Shown here: in pieces, positions 41,687 through 51,812 of the stretch
How the letters are laid out: the number at the start of each line of letters is the position of its first letter
How positions within the stretch are numbered: the first letter of the stretch is position 1
NCBI GenBank assembly: GCA_001311565.1
Contig: BBBM01000010.1
Location: 1-64,000, forward strand
Length of the DNA stretch: 64,000 nt
Origin: Desulfothermus okinawensis JCM 13304
Lineage (GTDB): Bacteria > Desulfobacterota > Desulfovibrionia > Desulfovibrionales > Desulfothermaceae
Direction: 5' to 3'
The notes under the pieces: model-generated
What the model saw: the letters and a program-made list of their open reading frames with translations, nothing else
What the model was told of the DNA's origin: nothing
Databases searched by the model: none
Made by a program: the position numbers and the translations under genes

Positions 41687-42546
41687 ATGGATGGTCAACA
41701 GAAGTGGAAGATATTGGGTGGAGAAGAGTTAGATCTACGTGATTTTTTTAATAGTAGGAATTTTAAATGTAACTCCAGATTCCTTTTTTGATGGGGGAAA
41801 ATATTATGATACATCTATTGCAATTGAGCATGCCAGGGAGATGATAGCCCATGGTGCCAGGGTAATAGATATTGGAGGTGAATCCACAAGGCCCTTTTCA
41901 AAAAGGGTTAGTGTGGAAGAAGAACTTGATCGTGTTATTCCTGTTCTGGAAAAATTGATATCTCAAATTGATGGTGTTACTATATCAGTTGATACATATA
42001 AGGCAAAGGTGGCAAAAGAGTCTATACTAAAGGGTGCTAAGATAATTAACGATGTATCTGCCTGTAGATTTGATCCAGAATTATTTGATGTTGTATGCGA
42101 ATATAAGCCTGGATATGTACTCATGCATTCTCTGGGCAGGCCAGAGGATATGCAAAAGGACCCAAAGTATACAGATGTTGTAGGAGAGCTCTTGGATTTT
42201 TTTTGAAAAAAATTTAAAGAAATTAACTGATGCAGGGTTGCCTGAGGAAAATATTGTAATAGACCCGGGTATTGGTTTTGGAAAACTTTTAGAGCACAAT
42301 CTGGCAATTTTAAAAAAACATAGAGAGATTTTTTTGTCCTGGGAAGACCTGTATATATGGGATTATCAAATAAATCCATGTGGCAGAAACTTTTGGGACT
42401 TCCCTTTGATCAGAGGGAAGTTGCAACCCAGGTGGCAACAGGACTACTTGCCTCAAAAAAATGTGCTTATACACAGGGTGCACAATGTAAAACTTACAAG
42501 GGATACCTTAAAGATAGTAAAAGCCATTATTAAGGAGAAAAATTGA
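41687..42546 (+). CDS. folP: Dihydropteroate synthase
   Basis: Condenses pterin pyrophosphate with p-aminobenzoate in folate synthesis. Motifs: LIVGILNVTPDSFFDGG, IDIGGESTRPFS and VIDPGIGFGK. About 285 residues. Breaks at T7 near 41743, T8 near 42197, A7/T7 near 42315-42332 and A7 near 42455. Start ATG 41687; 27 bp after ftsH as in many bacteria (ftsH-folP-glmM order). Here hicBA is inserted between folP and glmM. Confidence 0.92.
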
Positions 42547-42759
42547 TGCAAAGGCAATATCATGCTGTAATAAAAAAAAGAAGATGATTGGTGGATTGGT
42601 TGGATTGAGGAAATACCTGGTGTAAATTGTCAAGAAAGGACACTAGAAGAGTTAAAAAAAACATTAGCAATTACTTTAAAAGAAGCTTTAGAAATGAATC
42701 GTGAAGATGCTATAACTGCTGTTGGAAAGGAATATAAAGAAGAACTCATTACTATATGA
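42546..42759 (+). CDS. hicB: HicB-type antitoxin
   Basis: About 70 residues. After A8 near 42575 is read as seven: YHAVIKKEDDWWIGWIEEIP and GVNCQERTLEELKKTL, the small RNase-H-like HicB fold. No C-terminal DNA-binding domain is seen. Start overlaps the folP stop (TGATG), and its stop overlaps the hicA start (ATGA). Antitoxin-first order (hicB then hicA) is the reverse of the more common arrangement. Confidence 0.75.
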
Positions 42760-42944
42760 AATGTAATAAACTTTTACAATATCTTCGCAGTGAAGGATGC
42801 AAATTGCTACGTGAGGGAGCAAAACATTCATGGTGGTATAATCCAAGAACAAATAAAAGATCATCTGTTCCAAGGCATTCAGAAATTAGTGATATATTGG
42901 CAAAGAAGATATGCAAGGACTTAGGGGTTAAACCACTTAAATAA
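42756..42944 (+). CDS. hicA: HicA-type mRNA interferase toxin
   Basis: An intact 62-residue protein. It has the double-stranded-RNA-binding-like HicA fold: KLLQYLRSEGCKLLREGAKH, then SWWYNPRTNKRSSVPRHSEI and AKKICKDLGV. The catalytic His is in GAKHSWW. It pairs with the upstream hicB-type gene. The pair lies between folP and glmM and is followed by an attC-like hairpin, suggesting arrival as a mobile cassette. Confidence 0.82.
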   Translation: MKCNKLLQYLRSEGCKLLREGAKHSWWYNPRTNKRSSVPRHSEISDILAKKICKDLGVKPLK

Positions 42945-42950
42945 ATAAGT

Positions 42951-43014
42951 GCTAACAAAGCAGTGCAGTGGACTGGTTTTTTTCGCTGCGCTCCAAACCA
43001 GCCACTGACCTTAG
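42951..43014 (+). mobile_element. attC-like inverted repeat after hicBA
   Basis: GCTAACAAAG is followed by an imperfect stem CAGTG-GA-CTGGTTT (from 42966) paired with AAACCAG-C-CACTG (42995-43007), with a TCGCTGCGC loop between. It ends ACCTTAG. The interrupted stem and the AACAAAGC / CTTAG ends resemble recombination sites of integron gene cassettes. The canonical GTTRRRY end is not seen, so it may be degenerate. It can also act as a terminator for hicBA. Confidence 0.45.
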
Positions 43015-43033
43015 TGGATATAGGGATAAAATT

Positions 43034-44400
43034 ATGGAGAAGATAAAAAAATCTTTTTGGAACCGATGGAATTAGAGGCCTTGTTAATGAATTCCCCATG
43101 GAGCCTGAAGTTGCTCTTAGGCTTGGTCTTGCAGCAGGGGAGTATTTTAGACAGGGAAGCAGGAAGCACAAGGTGATTATTGGTAAAGATACCAGGTTGT
43201 CAGGATATATTTTTGAGACGGCCTTAACCTCTGGACTGTGTGCATCGGGTATGGATGTATATTTAGTTGGACCACTTCCCACACCGGCCATATCCTTTTT
43301 GACCAGGAACATGCGCGCAGATCTAGGTATAGTGATTTCTGCATCCCATAACCCATATTATGATAATGGCATCAAATTTTTTTGATAGAATGGGTTTTAA
43401 ATTGAATAATGGTGCTGAGGAAGAAATATCGAGGATGGTTATTGAAAAAAATAGAAAATGGAATTATCCCAAGAGTCATGAGGTGGGTCGCGCCTATAAA
43501 ATCGAAGACAGCCCTGGAAGATATATAGTATCTTTAAAACAGAGTTTTCCTCCAGATATTACCTTAGATGGGATAAAGATAGTTCTTGATTGTGCAAATG
43601 GGGCTCCATACAGGGTGGCTCCACTGGTTTTTGAAGAGCTTGGAGCTGATGTAGTGAAAATAGGGATATCTCCCAATGGTCTTAATATTAATGATGAATG
43701 CGGAGCACTTTATCCTGAAAAAGTGAGGGATATGGTGTTAAAAGTTGGTGCTGATATAGGTATAGCCTTGATGGAGATGGGGATAGGGTGATACTTGTAG
43801 ATGAAAAGGGGAAGGTTTTAGATGGTGATCAGATTATGGCCTTTTGTGCCGAGGAAATGATCAAAAATGGGGAACTTCCCCATGGTAAGCTAGTTGCCAC
43901 AGTTATGAGCAACATGGCTCTGGAGATATTTATGAGAAATATTGGAGGTGAACTTGTCCGGACTCCTGTTGGGGATAGATATGTTGTTGAAAAAATGAGG
44001 GATATTGGAGCAGTATTTGGTGGCGAACAATCTGGTCATTTGATATTTTTAAAGTATTCAACAACAGGAGATGGAATATTGGCTGCGCTTCAGGCACTAA
44101 AGATAATGATAAAAAAAGGAAAAAAAAATTGTCTGAATTGGCACGGCAACTTGAACTCTTTCCCCAAAAGCTTATAAATGTTAAGGTAAATAAAAAAAAG
44201 TTCCCTTTGACCAGGTGGATGAGATTGCAAAGATGATTAAAAGGGCCCATGAAAAGCTAAAAGACAAGGGCAGAGTGCTCCTGAGATATTCTGGTACCGA
44301 GCCAAAGGCCAGGGTTATGGTTGAAGGGGAGGATGAGGAATTGGTTGAGACCATCTCAATGGAGTTGGCAGAGGTGGTTAAGGCAAGTCTCAGCAAATAA
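43034..44400 (+). CDS. glmM: Phosphoglucosamine mutase
   Basis: Converts glucosamine-6-P to glucosamine-1-P for cell-wall and LPS precursors. It starts [19 protein letters not shown]. The active-site phosphoserine is in [20 protein letters not shown], the Mg2+ loop DGDGDRV is restored by adding a missing G near 43768, and [15 protein letters not shown] is near the C terminus. About 453 residues. Other breaks near 43047, 43379, 44124 and 44193. Confidence 0.93.
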
Positions 44401-44419
44401 AAAAAGGAGTAATTATTTT

Positions 44420-45294
44420 ATGAAGATTAATAAAGTAGTAATACCAGTAGCTGGGTGGGGCACCAGGTCTCTTCCTGCGACTAAAAATTTGCCAAAAGAG
44501 ATATTGCCAGTTTTCAAAAAAACCAGCAATCCAGTACATTGTAGAGGAAGCAATAGCCGCAGGGCTAGATAATGTTATTTTTATTACAAATAAGAATAAA
44601 AATATCTTAGAAGACCACTTTGATTATAATCTTTCCCTGGAATGGGTACTTGAGAGAAGTGGAAAAATGGAACTACTCAGGGAGGTCAGGAAGGTTGGAG
44701 AACTAGCAAATATTATAAGCATCAGACAGAAAAGGCAACTGGGGCTTGGGCATGCCATATTGTGTGCAAAAGAGGTTATAAGAGATGAGGCCTTTGCGGT
44801 TATTCTGGGAGATGACCTTTTATTTAGTAGTGTGCCTGGAATCAAACAACTAATAGATGTAGCTGAGACAGAAAATATGGCCGTGGTTGGGGTGATGCCA
44901 GTTGAAAGGAGCAAGGTGAACAGATATGGTATCCTTAATGCTGAGGAGATAGGGCCACACATCTATCGTGTTCGTGACCTCCAGGAAAAGCCAAGGGTGG
45001 AGGAGGCTGCGTCAAATCTTGCTGTTATTGGAAGGTATGTACTTACTCCTGAGATCTTTTATCATTTAGAGAAGGTCTTTGATCCAGATCAGGGTGGAGA
45101 ATTGGAATTAACCGAGGGGTTGAGGCGACTTGCAAAAGAAAATAAGTTATTGGCTGTGAGGCTCCATGGTATGCGTTTTGATGTGGGGCACTGGGTGGAT
45201 TACTTGATAGCAAATATATATTTTTCACTTCAGGATGAAGAACTAAGAGACGATGTAATAAAAAAAACTCAGGGAGCTAATACCTTGTTCCTAA
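44420..45294 (+). CDS. galU: UTP-glucose-1-phosphate uridylyltransferase
   Basis: Makes UDP-glucose for envelope polysaccharides. The N-terminal loop [20 protein letters not shown] with KEILPV is the nucleotidyltransferase signature (W where Gly-Leu-Gly is more usual). [11 protein letters not shown] and [14 protein letters not shown] follow. About 290 residues once A7 at 44517 and A8 at 45260 are shortened; the latter gives the stop TAA 45292. As written, the frame runs into the next gene. 20 bp after glmM. Confidence 0.9.
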
Positions 45295-45903
45295 GATTTG
45301 TGTTGATATTTCTTTGTGTGCTACTTCCCGTAAATATTTTTGGTAAACCGCCTGATATAAATGAGATTATTACCAACGTACAAACCCAATACAAGGGGCT
45401 TGTATCATTTGATATTGGCGTCAATTTTCCCAGTATAAATGCTTCAACGATTGTGTATAGGTATGTTCAAAAGGGCAGTGATGTAAGGATCTTGTGGGGT
45501 AAAAATATTAATGGAACTGTTGATTGTTTTATGTATGGCCGTGTTACAAATGGAAAGGTTATAGAAGATGCGCCAATTATCCCATTGATTCTGGAAGATT
45601 TTATAAATCTAGATAAAGAACTAGATTCAATGGGTATAGAAAAAGACAATATATATTTTGATTATGTGGACCATATCCCATGTTTTGTAATTGGAGGGTT
45701 AGACAAAATTTATGTGGACATTGAAAACTTTGCCATTAGAAAAAGGGTAGCCCATGGAAAGGAGTATATTTTTAGAGATTTTGTACACATAGGAAATTAT
45801 TTTTTTACCAAATAGAGTTGAGATTAAGTGTGGAGAAAATAAATACAGTGGAGAGATTTTGTGGAATGGTATAAATAGTGGACAGGAAATTGAAAAAAAT
45901 TGA
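45285..45903 (+). CDS. Exported LolA-like/outer-membrane lipoprotein-sorting-type protein
   Basis: About 205 residues. A signal peptide ([18 protein letters not shown]) is followed by PDINEIITNVQTQYKGLVSF, which resembles the start of LolA/LolB-fold proteins. Later DNIYFDYVDHIPCFVIGG and VDIENFAIRKRV have the strand pattern of this fold. The TTG start at 45285 overlaps the galU end. T7 near 45805 is shortened, and the exact end near 45903 is uncertain. The family assignment is by overall look, not a strict motif. Confidence 0.55.
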
Positions 45904-45923
45904 CTTAAAAAAACAAAAAAAAA

Positions 45924-45960
45924 GGAGGCCCCGTACCAAAACAGATGCCTCCTTTTTTTT
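45924..45960. terminator. Bidirectional terminator
   Basis: Stem GGAGGC / GCCTCC (45924-45929 with 45947-45952), a 17-nt loop, A9 before and T8 after. It lies between the converging lipoprotein-sorting-like gene and the DsrE-like gene. Confidence 0.8.
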
Positions 45961-45988
45961 AAGTGTTTGCCCATGGCCTCAAGCTTTT

Positions 45989-46542
45989 TTAAATGAAGAG
46001 CTGTAGTTTGCTCTCTCCTGCTTCTTTTAAAAAAGTGGCAACTCCCACATACTTTAGATCTGGATAATCAATCATCTCCTCAGGACTAAAGCCCATTAGA
46101 TCCATAGACATTTCACAAATATATATTTTTACGCCCAATTCAGCGGCTATTTTTATTAGCTCATCAAGGTCCTTTACGTTCTTTTTTTTCATCAGGTTTT
46201 TCATCATCTTGGTGCCCAATCCCCCCATATTCATCTTAGACAGTTTTACGTCTTTTAGCCCTTTGGGCAACATAAAGCCAAACATCTTTCCCATAAAGTC
46301 TTTGATACCTGGCTTTTTCTTTGGATCTCTAAGGGCTGGGGTAGCCCAAAATGTAAAAAAACATACACACTTCCGTATCCATTGCTGCTGCACCTGTGGC
46401 AATTATAAATGCAGCGAGCAACCTGTCCATGTCTCCACTAAACACAACCATGGACAATTTGTCCTTTGGCATTAAGCTTTTTTTGCTTTTCGATCTCAAC
46501 CCTCATATCTTCTAGAGCCTTTTTCATCTCTTCATTATTCAT
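45989..46542 (-). CDS. DsrE/DsrF/DrsH-like family protein
   Basis: About 183 residues. After trimming A7 near 46485 and 46364: LSMVVFSGDMDRLLAAFIIA, TGAAAMDTEVCMFFTFWATP, KLSKMNMGGLGTKMMK and ICEMSMDLMGFSPEEM. Members carry or handle sulfane sulfur; the Cys in YICEMSMD is the usual conserved cysteine. The N-terminal 25 residues are a charged helix. Start ATG 46542 with GGAGG. It is downstream of a MarR-type regulator on the same strand, which may control it. Confidence 0.82.
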
Positions 46543-46612
46543 AATGTACCTCCATTTTTAAAAAAAAAGTAAATAGTGTTAACTATATATACAAAAAAAA
46601 TCCAAAGCAGCC

Positions 46613-47081
46613 CTATATCATTTCTTTTTTTTACAATTTGCATGCTTTCTATTAGTTTTTCCAGGTAAAAAAAATAGATTAGATCTATCATCTGGATTGA
46701 TATTCTCAACTAGCTTTTTATGAATTTCCAGCCTGAATTTTTCTATTTCCTCTATTTTTTTTTCACCTTTAGGAGAGAGGCTAAGTAGTTTTACTCTGTT
46801 ATCCTTTGGATCTTCAATTTTTTTCAACTAATCCCTTGGCCATTAATCCCTTTATTATTTTTGTTATTCTGCTCTTGGCAGCTTCCATTCTATTTGCAAG
46901 GGTCTTGACAGTCAGATACCTTTCACCTCTAAAAAAAGAGTAAACAAGTAATTTCGGCATAGGGAATGCCAAATTTTTCTTTGGTATAAGTACGTTTGTC
47001 ATTACAACACGAGACAATACTATCGATTATTTCCCTTAGCCTATGGGCCTGGTATTCCAGCAATGCATCATTGTTGTTCAT
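46613..47081 (-). CDS. MarR-family transcriptional regulator
   Basis: About 154 residues. The winged-helix part reads YLTVKTLANRMEAAKSRITK, then LMAKGLVEKIEDPKDNRVKL and LSLSPKGEKKIEEIE, the typical MarR recognition helix and wing (D-x-R). Over-long runs near 46930, 46817, 46660 and 46625. The N-terminal CC pair (SIVSCCNDK) could be redox-sensitive, which is inference. It faces a divergent promoter region (47082-47233) and precedes the DsrE-like gene by 70 bp. Confidence 0.8.
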
Positions 47082-47233
47082 GTTATGAATCATTAATGGT
47101 AAAAAAATAAAAATGTCAAGATTCATTTTTTTAATTAACCTCTTTTTTAAAAGAGGATTGCAAAAAATAAAACTTTGTTTTATAAGAAGAGCAAGTTTTA
47201 TCTTAACAAAAAAATATTTTAAGGAGGTGTTTG

Positions 47234-47800
47234 ATGCTTAAAAAAATTATTTCTAATGGTTGTTTTGGCCATACTTATTCCGAGTTTTTCCATGGGTTAT
47301 GAGATTGCAGGCGTGAGTTTACCTGATACTTTACCGGCTGGTAAGGAAAAACTCATTTTAAATGGTGCGGGTATTAGAAAAAAAATTTTTCTTAAACTCT
47401 ATGTGGCGGGCCTTTATGTTAAAGAAAAGACTTCATCTGCTGATAAGATATTGAACTCAGATGTGCCTGTTGCCATGAGACTACACATTATATCCAGGCT
47501 TATTAGCAGTAAGAATATGGAAAAAGCCACCAGAGAAGGTTTTGAGAAATCCACCATGGGAATCTTGCAGGGTTGGAACAAAGGATCGATGAGTTTATAT
47601 CTCTATTTAAATCTGAGCCAATAAAAAAACACGATGAATTTGATTTCGTGTATATCCCTGGTGAAGGAGTGCACTCTATTAAAAATGGAAAAGAGTTGAA
47701 GCTCATTAAAGGAGAAGATTTTAAAAAGGCCCTTTTTGGTATCTGGCTATCAGACAATCCAGTACAACAAGATTTAAAGGATGCACTTTTAGGGAAATAA
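47234..47800 (+). CDS. Exported chalcone-isomerase-like domain protein
   Basis: About 188 residues. The signal peptide MLKKLFLMVVLAILIPSFSM is restored by reading A7 near 47242 as six. The mature part GVSLPDTLPAGKEKLILNGA, KIFLKLYVAGLYV, PVAMRLHIISRLISS and later FGIWLSDNPVQQDLKDALLG match the bacterial chalcone-isomerase-like family, whose members are usually not flavonoid enzymes. Ribosome-binding site AAGGAGGTG is very strong. Single gene between a divergent regulator and a terminator. Function unknown. Confidence 0.78.
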
Positions 47801-47824
47801 TCAATCTAGCTTTAAATTGTATGG

Positions 47825-47853
47825 GCGTTGTCTTTTGGGCAACGCTTTTTTTT
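47825..47853 (+). terminator. Intrinsic terminator after chalcone-isomerase-like gene
   Basis: Stem GCGTTG / CAACGC (47825-47830 with 47840-47845) with a 9-nt loop and T8. Confidence 0.85.
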
Positions 47854-47980
47854 TGGAAGGATACATTTAAAATTTAGACTTCTTTTCCCATTGAAAATAC
47901 AATAACTAGTTAGTCACACTATTATTTTGGAATAATTTGCACAAGTTTTCCAAAAAAAATGTTTTCTCTAGGAGGCGGTC

Positions 47981-47998
47981 TTGACAAAATTCTGTCAA
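47981..47998 (+). promoter_or_regulatory. Palindromic operator-like site upstream of the cytochrome b / HdrC-like / metV genes
   Basis: TTGACA-N6-TGTCAA is a perfect 6-bp inverted repeat about 85 bp before the start codon at 48083. Its layout resembles sites of the CRP/FNR superfamily, and TTGACA can also serve as a -35 box, so a bound regulator would block or shape transcription. No regulator can be assigned from sequence. Confidence 0.45.
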
Positions 47999-48082
47999 AC
48001 AATTACTCATTGTAAGTCAATTTTTTTGATAATTTTTTTTAGAGGGTTAAAAGTCCTTATAATCTTAAAGGAGGATTTTTTT

Positions 48083-48772
48083 ATGCACCAAGTATACCTG
48101 TTTGTGAGGGGTCCCTTGGCCCTAATCTCTTTTATTGTGTTTGTGATAGGTATAATTTATCAGGTTATATGGTTTTTTAATCATACCAAAAAACAGGAGA
48201 TTCCAAAAAAATTTAGGAGCACTTCCATCAAAAAAAGGAAATAAAATCTTATTATCCTTCTGAAGACATAAAGAGATTGGCAAGGTGGGAGGGAAGTTCC
48301 TGGTCAATGGAGCCAGCCTTTACTATCTTAACTTCCTTATTCCATATTCTGGTAATACTCACTCCAATATTTTTACTTGCACACAATATTCTTATAAATG
48401 AGTCCTGGGGTATTGCACCTCCATCCTTTTCTGAGACCATATCTGATGTTTTAACTATAATAGTCCTGTGTTTTGGGGCATATTTTCTCTACAGAAGGCT
48501 TTTTATCCCAAAGGTAAAGGCAATTACAGGTAGTGGAGATTGGTTCATGTTTCTTTTAGTATTCCTTCCCTATCTAACTGGATTTCTGGCATACCATCAA
48601 ATTTTGCCTTACCTGCCAATGGTCATTATACATATGCTCCTGGGCGAACTCATGCTCATATGTATCCCTTTTACTAGACTCAAACATATGATATTTTTCT
48701 TTTTAAATAGATTTTGTATTAAAAGTGAGTATTCTTTTTTTTAAGGCAGGAAATAGGGTTTGGAATCTATGA
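48083..48772 (+). CDS. Membrane cytochrome b, NarI/HdrE/DsrM-like
   Basis: About 228 residues with five or so helices. His residues suited to b-type haem lie in helices: SLFHILVILTPIFLLAHNI and FLAYHQILPYLPMVIIHMLL. The same family includes NarI, HdrE, DsrM and TmcC, which pass quinol electrons to cytoplasmic Fe-S proteins. A run near 48208 is too long, and T8 near 48735 should be seven to give the ending KAGNRVWNL. Start ATG 48083 after AAGGAGG. Next gene is an HdrC-like Fe-S protein, so the two may form a membrane electron-transfer unit. Confidence 0.75.
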
Positions 48773-48802
48773 GATATAATGTAGTATTGGGAGGAAAATA
48801 AT

Positions 48803-49155
48803 ATGTCAAATATGCCAGATATGTTATCTAAAAATAAATCTCTGATAAAATTTGCCATGTCCCTTTGTGCCAGGTGCTCCATGTGTGCTCAAAGTTGTTT
48901 TTTTATATAGGGCAAAGGGTGAGGACCCAACATATATGCCCTCTTACAAGATGTTAAACTCCATTGGGCTCATCTATAAGAAAAAGGGGAAATTATCAGA
49001 TATTGAAATGGAAAATATAAAAAAATATAGTATGGGAAAAATGTGTCTTATGTACTAGGTGTTATTGCTCATTGGGAATTGATATTCCATACTTAATCTC
49101 CCTTGCAAGGGATTTTTGCAGACAAAAGGGAGTATACAAGACATATGATAATTAA
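48803..49155 (+). CDS. HdrC-like 2x[4Fe-4S] protein
   Basis: About 116 residues. Two cysteine clusters: LCARCSMCAQSC near the N terminus and KCVLCTRCYCSLGIDIPY in the second half, as in HdrC and QmoC N-terminal domains. The second cluster appears only after trimming runs near 48900 and 49020. Soluble, cytoplasmic. It follows the cytochrome b gene by 30 bp and precedes metV by 26 bp, so it probably shuttles electrons between them. Confidence 0.78.
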
Positions 49156-49181
49156 CATAATAAATTTAGAGGAGGTTTTAG

Positions 49182-49863
49182 ATGATAAAGGTCAAAAGAA
49201 AGAAATTTGATGAAATTATAGATTGTATAGATAAATATAACAATATTTTAAATGTAGGTTGTGGGGGTTGTGTATCTGTATGTCTTGGAGGTGGACAAAA
49301 GGAAGTGGATATTTTAAATGAAGAACTGAGGCTCTATTATGAAAAAAAATGGTCAAAAGAAAAACATATCTGCTTATACAGTTGAAAGGGCATGTAATGA
49401 AAAATGTTTTTTAGATCTTCCAAACATTATCCAGAATGGAAATTTTGATGCAATAATTACCATGTGCTGCTCTGCAGGAACGCAGCTTATAGCTGAGAAA
49501 TTTATTAAAATACCAGTTTTTCCTGCAGTTGATACCATTGCCATTGGTGTTGACAGGGATATAGGGCTGTATGAAGAAAAATGTAGGGCTTGTGGACATT
49601 GTGTTATAGGATATACTGGAGGCATATGTCCGATTACCAGATGTGCCAAAAGCCTTTTTAATGGTCCATGTGGAGGTACAAATAAGGTATGTGCGAAGTA
49701 AATCCCAACATACCATGTGCCTGGTATGATATATATAATAGATTAAAGGAACAAAATAGATTGGAAGATATTAAAAAAAATTCATCCACCTGTTGATTGG
49801 AAAAATCAGATTCAGAGAACAGTTGTTCAATATGGCTATGAAGAGAGATATATGAGCTCTTAA
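49182..49863 (+). CDS. metV: MetV (methylenetetrahydrofolate reductase C-terminal-type zinc/Fe-S protein)
   Basis: About 226 residues. The N-terminal motif NVGCGGCVSVCLGGGQKEV and the C-terminal EKCRACGHCVIGYTGGICPI, RCAKSLFNGPCGG and CEVNPNIPCAWYDIYNRL are the MetV signature. MetV partners MetF in the methyl branch of the Wood-Ljungdahl pathway. Repairs: A8 near 49341, a missing G near 49687, A8 near 49775. Ribosome-binding site GGAGG. No metF follows within the window. Confidence 0.88.
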
Positions 49864-49883
49864 GTAAGGTAAGGTCAAATTTA

Positions 49884-49917
49884 GCCACTGTTCGTTCAAT
49901 TTGACAGTGGCTTTTTT
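49884..49917 (+). terminator. Intrinsic terminator after metV
   Basis: Stem GCCACTG / CAGTGGC (49884-49890 with 49905-49911), a 14-nt loop and T6. Confidence 0.82.
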
Positions 49918-49936
49918 ATATTTAATAATAGTTGTC

Positions 49937-50138
49937 ATGTATGTAACTCCAGCCCAACTTTTCTTCTGTGCCCTGGGACTTGCCTTTATCTTTGAAGGAA
50001 TGATATATTTTTTTATTCCCATCAAATTTAAAAAGATTCCTGGAAAGCATATCTGATATCAAGGTATCTACCCTTAGAAATTTTGGTTTACTTGCAATGG
50101 TAACAGGGCTTTTTATTGTTTATCTGGTGTTAAGATAA
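49937..50138 (+). CDS. DUF2065 small membrane protein
   Basis: About 66 residues, two helices: TPAQLFFCALGLAFIFEGMI, then YFLFPSNLKRFLESI, and NFGLLAMVTGLFIVYLVLR. This is the YjeT/DUF2065 pattern (short protein with an F-E-G and an F-P-x-x-L-K motif). T7 near 49999 must be six. Function unknown. Confidence 0.72.
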
Positions 50139-50238
50139 AAGAAAGAATTAGACTCCAATTAAAATTTTTTTACAATGGGCCTCTATTTTTTAGATTAATT
50201 TTGATTTCTGGATTAGGCTTATAAGATTGGATTTTATC

Positions 50239-51557
50239 ATGCTTGAATCAAAGATCCTGGCTGAGATAATTTTTGGATTTACCTATTTAGGTATAGCCTT
50301 TGGCACAATACCCGGGCTTGCAATTGACAGGACAGGGATAACAATACTGGGTGCCACAGCCATGATTGCCACTGGACTTGCAACTCCTGTAGAGGCTGCC
50401 CACTATATAGACGTATCCACTATGCTGCTCCTCTACGGCCTAATGGTCCTTTCTGCCCAGTTAAGTATAGGAGGTTTCTATACTAGGGTTGCCTTTAGTA
50501 TTGTAAAGAGGATGAAGAAACCAAAATTGTTTCTTTTGCAACTCATGATGGTATCTGCTGTGTTTTCTGCTATCCTGCAAATGACATCGTATGCCTTGCA
50601 TTTACCCCTGTTATTTCTGTTTCTATGATAAGGGCAGGTTACAACCCTATCCCTTTTCTCCTGGGACTGGTGATGTCCAGCAATATAGGGTCTGCAGCAA
50701 CAATTATAGGCAACCCACAGAACATGTTGATAGGTCAGGCTGGCAGGCTCCATTTTGGCAGGTTTATTTTATGGTGTGCTCCTCCCTCCCTTATAGCTCT
50801 TTTTGTTTGTTATTTGATTTTGCTTCTGATTTATAGAAATAAGTGGAAATTGGCTGTTTCCCGTAGCATAAATTTTTCTGCTCCAATTGGACCTGAGTTC
50901 AATATATATCACTCTATGAAAGGAATTATCCTAACAGTGGTCTTAATAGTCATGTTTTTTTACCAGTGTGCCCAGAGAAATAGCAGCCCTTGGAGTAGCT
51001 GGCATTCTACTGTGTAGTCGGGATTTTACCACAAGACAGTTGCTGGAGCGTGTTGACTGGCATCTTATTTTGTTATTTGCCGGGTTATTTGTCATAGTTG
51101 GGGTTATATCAAAATATGGTATCCCTGATGAGATAATTGTTTTTTTTAAACTCAAAGGGACTTAATATAAATAACCCTCTTGTCCTTATCCCTTCAACTG
51201 TGTTACTGTGTAATATATTTAGCAATGTGCCTGCTGTAATGCTACTTCTAAAAAAATATTACCTTCCACAACGTAGAAAATCTCTACCTCCTTGCTCTCA
51301 TAAGCACCTATTCAGGAAATATGATTACAATAGGTAGTCTTGCAAACCTTATAACCATTGAACAGGCATCACAATTTGGCATAAAAGTTTCATTTAAAGA
51401 ATATGCAAGGGCAGGTATCCCTGTATGTATTGCCTCTGTGTTGGTGGTAATTGTATGGAGGCATTATTGTCAGGACCTTAGCCAGGATATTGACAGGAAT
51501 ATAAAAACCTGTTACAGCAAATTTCTGTCTTTCATAGCGGGATGGAGTCCCCCTTAA
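50239..51557 (+). CDS. SLC13/ArsB/NhaD-type permease
   Basis: About 435 residues, ten or more helices. Features: IPGLAIDRTGITILGATAMI, SAVFSAILANDIVCLAFTPV (the N-D pair of this superfamily), SNIGSAATIIGNPQNMLIG and GSLANLITIEQA near the C terminus. This superfamily covers anion/sodium symporters, arsenite permeases and Na+/H+ antiporters; the repeated G-N-P-Q-N segment is typical. Breaks near 50572, 50955, 51140, 51255 and 51300. Start at ATG 50239 is chosen because it fits the first helix. It lies just upstream of the hydrogenase-related complex, which uses or makes an ion gradient. Confidence 0.75.
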
Positions 51558-51812
51558 AATGCCCGTATTTGGGCTGATGACTCCTGCCTAATAAATTTAG
51601 GGAGGGCTCCAGATGAGAATTTTTTTCAAATATTTTTATCCCCATCCATTTATTTCCTTTTATTTTCCCCCACTTTTTTTGGTGAAATATTTCCTGAGAT
51701 TAAAGGTCAGTTAGATCTAAAGAGATTTTTGTTTCTTTTGCTTAACCTGCAACTGTAGGAGTGCAGGAAATAATATTCTTTTGTCTATTTCTTTTGGGGA
51801 GGATAAGAGATC
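51558..51812. other. Gap between the permease and the Ehr operon
   Basis: 255 bp, AT-rich and pyrimidine-rich. A possible short hydrophobic frame opens at ATG 51613 after GGAGGG but has no recognisable family, and its length depends on how a T7 run is read. The main visible signal is the ribosome-binding site GGGGAGG for the gene at 51813. Confidence 0.4.

Noticed and set aside
44667-45815. Fusion of galU and the LolA-like exported protein
   Set aside because: The join depends on the A8 run near 45260; with seven bases galU stops at its usual length, and the next frame begins with a signal peptide.
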